Source of the DNA: Nonomuraea ceibae
Lineage (GTDB): Bacteria > Actinomycetota > Actinomycetes > Streptosporangiales > Streptosporangiaceae
Assembly: GCF_019396325.1 (NCBI RefSeq)
Contig: NZ_JAHKRO010000043.1
Coordinates: 1-64,000 of the forward strand
Reading direction: 5' to 3'
DNA length: 64,000 nucleotides
Numbering within the stretch: position 1 is the first letter of the stretch; every line of letters starts with the position of its first letter. Made by a program: the position numbers and the translations under genes. This document shows, piece by piece, positions 57,787-64,000 of this stretch. The notes beneath the pieces were generated by a model that did not search any database, was not told the DNA's origin, and saw nothing but the letters and a program-made list of their open reading frames with translations.

Positions 57787-59436
57787 ATGAGCGCAAAAAG
57801 ATCGCGTTTTGCCACGTCAATGGCGAGCCCGCCGATCCGGCGGCTACTCGCTCTGGTCACCGGCGGCTGCCTTGCCCTGACCGCGTGCGTCACACAGGCC
57901 GCGGCGCAGCCATCCACGGCGCCCAAGCCACGCCCGTCGATCGTGAAGCTGGACTCGGGCCGGATACGGGGAGTGGACGACGGCGCCGTCAGGACGTACT
58001 CGGGGATCCGCTTCGCGCAGCCGCCGCTGGGCAGGCTGCGGTGGAAGGAGCCGGTGCGGGTTGCCCCGTGGCGGGGGGTGGCCGACGCCACCAAGCCCGG
58101 CCGGCCATGCCCGCAGGCGGACAGGGGTAAGCAGCTCGGCGGGGAGGACTGCCTGTTCCTCGACGTGACCGCACCGGCCAAGGCGTCTCGAAAGCCGCTG
58201 CCGGTGATGGTGTGGCTGCACGGCGGCGGCTTCGTCGAAGGCTCCGGCAGCATGTACGACGCCCGGCGGATGGCCGGCCAGGGCGAGGTGATCGTGGTGA
58301 CGCCGAACTACCGGCTCGGCGCGTTCGGCTACCTCGCGCTGCCGGGGCTGCCGGGCTCGGGCACCTTCGGGCTGGCCGACCAGCTCGAAGCCCTGCGATG
58401 GGTGCAGCGCAACGCTGCGGCCTTCGGCGGCGACCCCGGCAACGTGACGCTGATCGGCCAGTCCGCCGGCGGGATGAGCACCTGCGCGCTGCTGACCTCC
58501 CCGGCCACGCGCGGCCTGGTCGACAAGGCCGTCATGCAGTCGGGGACGTGCACACTCAACTGGCCGTCCGGCACCTACGTCCCCGTTCCGGACATGCCGC
58601 CGTTCACGCCATACGCTTCGCTGAAGACCAGCCGGGACATCGGTCTGGCCGCGGCCAAGCAGCTCGGCTGCGCGGCGGGCAAGGAGCTGGAGTGCCTGCG
58701 CTCCAAGCCGGTCTCCGAGCTGATGAAGATCAACGAACGGTTCGGCAGCGCCCTCGCCCACGGCACGCCGCTGCTGCCGCTGGACCCGGCGCAGGCGCTG
58801 CGCACGGGCAGGTTCCTGCGCGTGCCGGTGATCTCCGGCGCCACCAGGAGGGAGAGCAACGGCTTCGTCGCCGGCGCTGCACAGGCCGGCATCCCGGTGA
58901 CCGCCGAGAATTACCCCGCTCTGATGAAGAGCGCGTTCGGCGATCAGGCCGGCACGGTGATGCGGGAATACCCGCTGACGGCCTTCTCCTCGCCCGGCCT
59001 GGCCTGGGCGACGGTGAGCAGCGACCGCGCATGGGCCTGCCCGACCCTGGAAGGCAACCAGGCGCTGGCCGCCCGCACCACGGTGTACGCCTATGAGTTC
59101 GCCGACGCCCAGGCCCCGAACATCGCCGGCATTCCCTCCGGCTTCCCGCTGGGCGCCCAGCACGCCAGTGACCTGCCCTACCTGTTCGACCTGGACGGCG
59201 AGTCCTGGGACGGGCTCACCTCCGAGCAGTGGCGGCTGGCGCAGCAGATGATCGGCTACTGGACGTCCTTCGCCCACAGCGGCAAGCCCCAGGCCGCCGG
59301 CGCACCCGCCTGGCACGCCTTCACCCCGTCCGGCCAGACCGTGCTCAGCCTGAAACCCGCGAGCCAGGGCGGCATCGGCCCGGTCGACCTCGGCGACGAG
59401 CACCGGTGCGCCTTCTGGCGCGGACTTACCGACTGA
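57787..59436 (+). CDS. Lipoprotein carboxylesterase (type B)
   Basis: 549 aa. A signal sequence ends in the lipobox LTAC (ALVTGGCLALTAC), so the protein is probably a lipid-anchored extracellular enzyme. The alpha/beta hydrolase core is complete: MVWLHGGGFVEGSGSMYDAR (oxyanion), VTLIGQSAGGMSTCALLTSP with the nucleophilic Ser, and EDCLFLDV (type-B signature). The later acidic and His residues of the triad are in GATRRESNGF and LGAQHASDLPYLF. It hydrolyses carboxylic esters; substrate is unknown. ATG 57787 is the start. A perfect palindromic terminator follows the stop, so it is a single transcription unit. Confidence 0.92.
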   Translation: MSAKRSRFATSMASPPIRRLLALVTGGCLALTACVTQAAAQPSTAPKPRPSIVKLDSGRIRGVDDGAVRTYSGIRFAQPPLGRLRWKEPVRVAPWRGVADATKPGRPCPQADRGKQLGGEDCLFLDVTAPAKASRKPLPVMVWLHGGGFVEGSGSMYDARRMAGQGEVIVVTPNYRLGAFGYLALPGLPGSGTFGLADQLEALRWVQRNAAAFGGDPGNVTLIGQSAGGMSTCALLTSPATRGLVDKAVMQSGTCTLNWPSGTYVPVPDMPPFTPYASLKTSRDIGLAAAKQLGCAAGKELECLRSKPVSELMKINERFGSALAHGTPLLPLDPAQALRTGRFLRVPVISGATRRESNGFVAGAAQAGIPVTAENYPALMKSAFGDQAGTVMREYPLTAFSSPGLAWATVSSDRAWACPTLEGNQALAARTTVYAYEFADAQAPNIAGIPSGFPLGAQHASDLPYLFDLDGESWDGLTSEQWRLAQQMIGYWTSFAHSGKPQAAGAPAWHAFTPSGQTVLSLKPASQGGIGPVDLGDEHRCAFWRGLTD

Positions 59437-59442
59437 TCACCG

Positions 59443-59470
59443 CCGTGGTGCCCGGGCCCGGGCACCACGG
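59443..59470 (+). terminator. Perfect 28-nt palindrome (terminator)
   Basis: CCGTGGTGCCCGGG is followed immediately by its reverse complement CCCGGGCACCACGG. It begins 7 nt after the carboxylesterase stop and 14-32 nt before the response-regulator start, so it should end the esterase transcript. Confidence 0.75.
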
Positions 59471-59501
59471 CCCGCCAGGGCGGATGGCAGACTCAGCAGA
59501 C

Positions 59502-60158
59502 ATGATCAGGATTCTGCTCGCCGATGACGACCCGATGGTCCGCCGGCATCTCAAGACCATCCTCGGCTCCAGCACGGAGCTCGACGTGGTCGGCGAGGCA
59601 CAAGACGGGGCAGAAGCGGTCGAGGAGGTCCTGCGCAACCAGCCCGACGTGGTACTGATGGACCTCAGGATGCCGGGCGTCGACGGGATCACTGCGACGA
59701 AGGAGATCACCGCGCTGGCCGCGCCGCCCGCGGTTGTCGCGCTCACCACGTTCGACTCCGACGAGCACGTCCTCGGCGCCCTGGAGGCCGGAGCCGCGGG
59801 CTTCCTGGTGAAGGCCACCCCGGCCGAGGAGCTGCTCAACCTGGTCAAGGTCGCCGCCGACGGGAACGTCGTGATGTCCCCGAGCGCGGCGCGCAGACTG
59901 ATCGCCCAGTCCTCCAGAGGCGACGAGCGGCGCGACGCCGCCCGATCGCGGATCGCCACGCTGGCCGAGCGCGAACGCGAGGTGCTGGCCTGCCTCGGTG
60001 AAGGACTCACCAATCCCGAGATCGCCCGGCGGCTGTTCCTGTCGGAGACGACCGTCCGCAGCTACGTCTCCCGCCTCCTGGCCAAGCTCGACCTCACCCA
60101 CCGGACGCAAGCGGCCCTGCTCGCCCACCAGGCCGGACTCCTCGACGAGCCCGCCTGA
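59502..60158 (+). CDS. Two-component response regulator (NarL/LuxR type)
   Basis: 218 aa. The receiver has the acidic pocket in LLADDDPMVRRHL, the phospho-acceptor Asp54 in PDVVLMDLRMPGVDG, and Lys in FLVKATPAEELL. The C-terminal LuxR-type HTH is ATLAEREREVLACLGEGLTN with IARRLFLSETTVRSYVSRLL. ATG 59502 (MIRILLADD) is the normal start of this family; ATG 59484 is six codons upstream and has AGGG before it. It is followed by its kinase 64 nt downstream, so the pair is a complete two-component system. Targets are unknown; in such pairs they are often adjacent transporters. Confidence 0.92.
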   Translation: MIRILLADDDPMVRRHLKTILGSSTELDVVGEAQDGAEAVEEVLRNQPDVVLMDLRMPGVDGITATKEITALAAPPAVVALTTFDSDEHVLGALEAGAAGFLVKATPAEELLNLVKVAADGNVVMSPSAARRLIAQSSRGDERRDAARSRIATLAEREREVLACLGEGLTNPEIARRLFLSETTVRSYVSRLLAKLDLTHRTQAALLAHQAGLLDEPA

Positions 60159-60222
60159 ACACGACCCGCGACCACCCGGCCGCCACGGGCGACACCACGG
60201 CGGCCTTCCGAGGTACCCCGCT

Positions 60223-61449
60223 GTGCACACACTGTCCCGCTGGCCGGAACTCATCGTCCGCGATCGAAGAATCATGCTCATGGCCGCCATCGGCGCGGCC
60301 ATCCTCTGCGCCGTCGTCCAGATCGTCCTGTACACCACGAGCGGGGACGGCCGCGGCCCCGGCTCACTCGCCGGGCTCGCCCTGAACCTCCTGCTCAACG
60401 CGTCCTTGCCGCTGGTCGTCCGCCTCCCGCGGACGGTAGGAGCACTGGCCGTCGTGGTCACGACGGTGCTCGCTCTCGGGGCCGGCCTGATGCCGGAGGC
60501 GGTGGCAGCGCAGACCGGCCCGATCACGACACCCGTGGCAACCCCGGTCGTGGTGTCCTTCCTGGTCACCCTGCTGCCCTGGCACCAGGCGTTCGCCTTC
60601 GCCGCCGTCCTCGCGCTCCCGGTGATCCCGATCTGGGCTCCCTCGTGGGGAAACCTGTACGAAGCGCTGTCGTCCACCGCCCTGCCCGCGCTGGGCGCCC
60701 TGTACCTGAGGGCCCGGCACGAGCTGGTGCGATCACTGCGCAAGCGGGCCGAGCTGGCCGACTCCGAACGCCGCCTGCTCGCCGAACGCGCCGAGACCGC
60801 CGAACGGCAGCGCCTGGCCGCCGACCTGCACGACATCGTCACCCACCACGTCACGGAGATCGTGCTGCACGCCGACGCCCTCCGCGTCACCACCCGCGAC
60901 GACGACGCCCGTACGGCGGCTGAGCAGATCCGGCGAGCCGGCACCCGCACCCTCACCGAGCTGCGTGATCTCATGCGTGTGGTCACCACAGGGGCCCGGC
61001 CCGCCCCCGCCGGGCGTCCCCAGAGCGACACCGGCGGCGACCTCGCCGCACTCGCGGCAGCCGACCACGCGGCCCTGCACGTCGAGGGCGACCCCGACAC
61101 GGTGCCCGCCGTCGTGGCCCGGGCCGTCTACCGGGTGGTGCAGGAGTCGCTGACCAACGCCCGCAAACACGCCCCCGGAGCACCGGTCACGGTCACCATC
61201 TCCTACCCCGGCGACCGGGCCGACGTCGAGGTACGCAACGCGCCGCCCCGGCGGAGCGCCGATCCCTCGCTGACCCGAGCCGGCTCAGGAATGGGCCTGA
61301 CCGGGCTCGACCGCCGGGTGACCCTGCTCGGCGGCACCTTCAGCGCGGGACGCGACGGCGAGGGCGGCTTCACGGTCACCGCCAGCCTCCCCGCCTCCGC
61401 CACCCGCAACGCCGCCGCACCAGAACCCCGGGCCTCCGGCGTGACGTGA
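60223..61449 (+). CDS. Sensor histidine kinase (NarL/DesK-type, HisKA_3)
   Basis: 408 aa. About five membrane segments in the first 165 residues (GAAILCAVVQIVLYT, GALAVVVTTVLALGAGL, FAFAAVLALPVIPIWAP and others) and no large extracellular loop, so sensing is probably within the membrane. HisKA_3 follows: RQRLAADLHDIVTHHVTEIV with His203 as the phosphoacceptor. The ATPase part has YRVVQESLTNARKHAPGAPV (N-box) and SGMGLTGLDRRVTLLGGTFS (G-box). Start GTG 60223 with GAGG upstream. It pairs with the response regulator just upstream. Confidence 0.9.
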   Translation: MHTLSRWPELIVRDRRIMLMAAIGAAILCAVVQIVLYTTSGDGRGPGSLAGLALNLLLNASLPLVVRLPRTVGALAVVVTTVLALGAGLMPEAVAAQTGPITTPVATPVVVSFLVTLLPWHQAFAFAAVLALPVIPIWAPSWGNLYEALSSTALPALGALYLRARHELVRSLRKRAELADSERRLLAERAETAERQRLAADLHDIVTHHVTEIVLHADALRVTTRDDDARTAAEQIRRAGTRTLTELRDLMRVVTTGARPAPAGRPQSDTGGDLAALAAADHAALHVEGDPDTVPAVVARAVYRVVQESLTNARKHAPGAPVTVTISYPGDRADVEVRNAPPRRSADPSLTRAGSGMGLTGLDRRVTLLGGTFSAGRDGEGGFTVTASLPASATRNAAAPEPRASGVT

Positions 61450-61523
61450 GGAGGCGTCCACAGTGAGCGGGTTGCGAGAAGAACCCGAGGACTTCGGACG
61501 GAAGCACCGAAATGACTGTCTCC

Positions 61524-62474
61524 TCAGCTCAGGTTCGCGCCTGGGTCGAGGCCGGTCAGGTCGGCGGACGCGGCCCACAGACGCGCCGCCAGTACGGGGT
61601 CGGCCAGGTGACCTCGGACGGGTTCGAGGGTAGGCAGGCCACGGATCCCGAACACCCGAGGCCCCCAGAGCTGGCCACCGCGTACGGACGGGTCGAGGAC
61701 GGCCCGGACGGCGGGCCAGGCGGCGGCCTCCTTGCTCTGCAAGAGCAGACCGGCCGGCAGGCCGCGCAGTCGTTCGCCGGCCGTTCGGACGCGGACCGGC
61801 GGACGTGAGGGGGTGAGGGAGTCGAGCGCGCCGCCGGGGTGGGTGACCACGCTCAGCGTCGTGCTGCCGGCGGCGCGCAGGCGGCGGTCGAGTTCGAAGC
61901 CGAAGAGCATCTGCGCGAGCTTGGACCGTACGTAGGTGCGCTTCGGCCGGTAGTCGCGCATGCTCTGGAGATCGTCGAGGTCCAGGCTCTCGGATTTCGC
62001 CGTGAAGCTGCCGGTGGTGACGACGCGGCCGGCGGGTGCAGCCGCAAGCAGGGGTGCGAGCCACGAGATCAGCGCGAAGTGCCCCAGATGGTTGGTGGCG
62101 AACATCAGCTCGTTGCCGTCCCCGCTCTCGCGCCGTGGCGGCTCGTCGAGCAGCACGCCGGCGTTGCAGACGACCGCGTCCAGCCTCTCCAGCGCCAGGG
62201 CGTCCGCGCAGGCCTTGAGCGAGAGGAGGTCGGCGAGATCCAGGCGGATGTGACGGACGCGCGCACCCGGGACGCGGGCGCGGATCGAGACCCGCGCGGC
62301 CTCGGCCTTGGCGGTGTCACGGCAGGCGAGGACGACCGTGGCGCCGGTGCCGGCCAGTTGTTCGGCGACGAAGTAGCCGATGCCCGCGTTGCCGCCCGTG
62401 ACGAGGAAGTTCTTGCCCTCGGCACGTGGCAGGCGCCGTACGTCCCAGGGGGCAGGGCTGTGGAGGAAGGACAC
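61524..62474 (-). CDS. SDR oxidoreductase (retinol dehydrogenase-like)
   Basis: 316 aa. EGKNFLVTGGNAGIGYFVAE has the cofactor loop; LDAVVCNAGVLLDEPPRRES replaces NNAG by CNAG; SFTAKSESLDLDD and RTYVRSKLAQMLFGFELDR contain Tyr and Lys of the active site. This is the large-SDR/WW-oxidoreductase-like branch. Start GTG 62474 has AAGGAG upstream. It is downstream of the DHA2 exporter in the same direction, 32 nt away, so the two are one operon. It may modify the exported compound; the substrate is unknown. Confidence 0.88.
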   Translation of the reverse strand: MSFLHSPAPWDVRRLPRAEGKNFLVTGGNAGIGYFVAEQLAGTGATVVLACRDTAKAEAARVSIRARVPGARVRHIRLDLADLLSLKACADALALERLDAVVCNAGVLLDEPPRRESGDGNELMFATNHLGHFALISWLAPLLAAAPAGRVVTTGSFTAKSESLDLDDLQSMRDYRPKRTYVRSKLAQMLFGFELDRRLRAAGSTTLSVVTHPGGALDSLTPSRPPVRVRTAGERLRGLPAGLLLQSKEAAAWPAVRAVLDPSVRGGQLWGPRVFGIRGLPTLEPVRGHLADPVLAARLWAASADLTGLDPGANLS

Positions 62475-62506
62475 CGTCCGGGCTCCTTACGTTGATCGCG
62501 TCTGGG

Positions 62507-63928
62507 TCAGTGCTGGAGTTCAGCCGGCGCTCGTCTGGGCATCAGGGTCACGGCCGGGACGGTGACGGCGGTCAAGGCCACGACGACGACGAGGCTGGCC
62601 GTCATGGCGGAGCCGAAGCCGGAGCCGGCCGCCTGGAAGAAGACCGACGTGACGGCGGCCGAGCCGGCCCCGGCCGCCAGTTGCTGGATCGCCGACAGGG
62701 AACCGCTGGCGCTGCCGGCCTCGCCGGGATCGATGTCGCCGATCGCGACGTCGAAGATCGTGCCGTAGCAGGCGCCCATCCCCAGGCCCGTGAGGAAGAC
62801 AGCCGGCGCGAGGGCCCACAGGCTCAGGTCCGTGCCCGAGGCCGCGACCAGGACGAGCAGCCAGCCGCAGCCGGCCAGGATGACGGCCAGGCCGAAGAAG
62901 ATGAGCGTACGCCCCAGCCTCCTGATCAGCGCCATGCACGCCCCCGAGGCCACGATGATGCCGACGGTCATCGGCAACAGCCCCAGGGAGGCGTCCCGGG
63001 CCGAGGCGTGCAGCCCTTGCTGCATGAACAGCGACAGGACGTAGACCAGCCCGGTGGTGGCCGCGAAGACGATCAGGCCGACGAGCAGCCCGGAGCTGAA
63101 GCCGCGGTTGCGCAGCAGGGACGGCTTCAGCAGCGGGTCGGCAGCGGTCCTCTGGCGGCGGGCGAAGGCGGCCAGGAACACCAGGCCGGCGGCGACCGAG
63201 AGGATCGGGACGGCGGTCCAGCCGTTGTCCGACCCCTCGACCAGCCCCAGGAGCAGCCCGAACATGGCGGCGGCGAGCAGCCCGGAGCCCACCCCGTCCA
63301 CGCCGGTGGCGGCGTCGCCGCCGTCGTGCGGCAGCAGCCGGACGGCCAGGACCAGGCCGAGGCCGCCGAGCACCAGGTTGACCAGGAAGATCGGGCGCCA
63401 CGACAGCCCGGCGAGGTCGGCGTCGATCACGAACCCGGCCAGGACAGGGCCGCCGACCGAGGCGGCCCCCAGCAGGGGCCCGAACAACGCGAACGCCTTG
63501 GTGAGCATGTCACGCGAGAACGTCTTCGTCATGATCGCCATGCCTTGCGGGATCAGCAGCGCGCCGAACGCGCCCTGTGCGCCGCGGGCCAGGATCAGCA
63601 GGGCGGGGTCGGGCGAGAGTCCCGCCACGGCCGAGGCGATCGTGAAGCCGCTCATGCCCACGAGAAACAGCCTGCGCTGGCCGTACTTGTCGCCCAGCCG
63701 CCCGCCGACCACGAGCAGGACGCCCATGGCGAGCATGTACGCCGACCCGAGCCACTTGATCAGGCCCTCGCCGCCGTGCAGTTCGGCGGCGATCGTGGGC
63801 GCGGCGATGTTGGTGACCGTGGCGTCGATCATGTCGAGGGCGTCGGCGAGCAGCACCAGCCCCAGGATCGCCCACATGCGGCGCGTGGACGCGGACGCCG
63901 GCGGGCCGGCGGTTGCGCGGATCGTCAT
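62507..63928 (-). CDS. MFS exporter, DHA2 family (14 TMS)
   Basis: 473 aa. LLADALDMIDATVTNIAAPT (motif D1-like), GGRLGDKYGQRRLFLVGMSG (motif A), ARGAQGAFGALLIPQGMAIM (motif B-like) and about 14 hydrophobic helices to the C-terminal TAVTVPAVTLMPRRAPAE. It should export drugs or secondary metabolites by proton antiport; substrate unknown. ATG 63928 is chosen because GGAGATGTG lies upstream; the longer frame to 63979 runs through the operator. It heads the operon with the SDR gene. A 29-nt palindrome lies 35 nt upstream. Confidence 0.9.
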   Translation of the reverse strand: MTIRATAGPPASASTRRMWAILGLVLLADALDMIDATVTNIAAPTIAAELHGGEGLIKWLGSAYMLAMGVLLVVGGRLGDKYGQRRLFLVGMSGFTIASAVAGLSPDPALLILARGAQGAFGALLIPQGMAIMTKTFSRDMLTKAFALFGPLLGAASVGGPVLAGFVIDADLAGLSWRPIFLVNLVLGGLGLVLAVRLLPHDGGDAATGVDGVGSGLLAAAMFGLLLGLVEGSDNGWTAVPILSVAAGLVFLAAFARRQRTAADPLLKPSLLRNRGFSSGLLVGLIVFAATTGLVYVLSLFMQQGLHASARDASLGLLPMTVGIIVASGACMALIRRLGRTLIFFGLAVILAGCGWLLVLVAASGTDLSLWALAPAVFLTGLGMGACYGTIFDVAIGDIDPGEAGSASGSLSAIQQLAAGAGSAAVTSVFFQAAGSGFGSAMTASLVVVVALTAVTVPAVTLMPRRAPAELQH

Positions 63929-63962
63929 GACACATCTCCGTTCGCGAAAAACCTGAACTGAC

Positions 63963-63991
63963 TCTGAAACTATAACCACTATAGATTCAGA
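63963..63991. promoter_or_regulatory. 29-nt operator-like palindrome upstream of DHA2 exporter
   Basis: TCTGAA-A-CTATA-ACCAC-TATAG-A-TTCAGA is symmetric over 29 nt apart from one A/A pair and the central five bases. It is AT-rich in a GC-rich genome and covers the place where the exporter promoter should be. A TetR or MarR repressor gene is expected just beyond the right edge of the window. Confidence 0.75.
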
Positions 63992-64000
63992 GGCGTTTCA

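Noticed and set aside
59493..61100. A 535-codon minus frame opposite the two-component system
   Set aside because: Ser/Arg-rich shadow; the plus-strand response regulator and kinase are unmistakable.
62426..63961. A 511-codon plus frame opposite the DHA2 exporter
   Set aside because: Repetitive Asp/Gln/Gly/Arg composition expected from reading transmembrane codons backwards.

Overview
The window is very GC-rich DNA with GTG starts, leaderless or purine-rich 5' ends, MmyB-type XRE regulators, ECF sigma factors, MFS exporters and many TetR/SDR pairs. This points to a filamentous actinobacterium, and the mix looks like Streptosporangiales such as Nonomuraea, although the genus is inference. No rRNA, tRNA, CRISPR array or replication origin was recognised. 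Gene content is mostly accessory: small regulator-plus-enzyme modules, secreted proteins and exporters. At least a dozen broken genes suggest a plastic chromosome arm rather than the conserved core.

Left part (1-20 kb): an MBL hydrolase/isochorismatase pair divergent from a MarR regulator; a GNAT gene coupled to a decayed methyltransferase; a TetR regulator with twin operators in front of an SDR-Erm operon; a second SDR/TetR divergon; two MmyB-type XRE regulators flanking an NTF2-like/NmrA pair; a quinone-oxidoreductase-like gene coupled to a chimeric SDR/NTF2 remnant; a secreted kelch protein; a MerR-controlled MFS exporter; an MBL hydrolase; a PPOX-type protein; and a large regulator (N-terminal LuxR HTH, STAND-like ATPase, helical repeats).

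Middle (20-39.7 kb): a Tn3 transposase scrap, a CGNR regulator with twin operators in front of a RidA-like gene, a DHA2 exporter, a 1004-aa secreted subtilase, small secreted proteins, a RICIN lectin, prophage or integrative-element remnants, an orphan nuoH, an AraC regulator, and a long decayed stretch (31.3-39.6 kb) with MFS, GNAT, IS5-type, pentapeptide-repeat and deazaflavin-reductase remnants around an intact Gfo/Idh/MocA dehydrogenase.

Right part (39.7-64 kb): an orphan P450 divergent from a large membrane protein; a frameshifted LysR gene whose operator and target oxidoreductase are intact; an NmrA-like gene, an NTF2-like gene and an ECF sigma factor with C-terminal NTF2-like domain; a DUF4242 protein; a secreted protein; and then the most interesting locus, an EACC1 gene overlapping a caspase-STAND NTPase-TM-WD40 gene (49.5-54.1 kb), which looks like a two-gene conflict or immunity system. 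After it come a GNAT/TetR divergon, a small Trp/Cys-rich protein, a methyltransferase, a lipoprotein carboxylesterase, a two-component system, and an SDR/DHA2-exporter operon with a long palindromic operator at the right edge.
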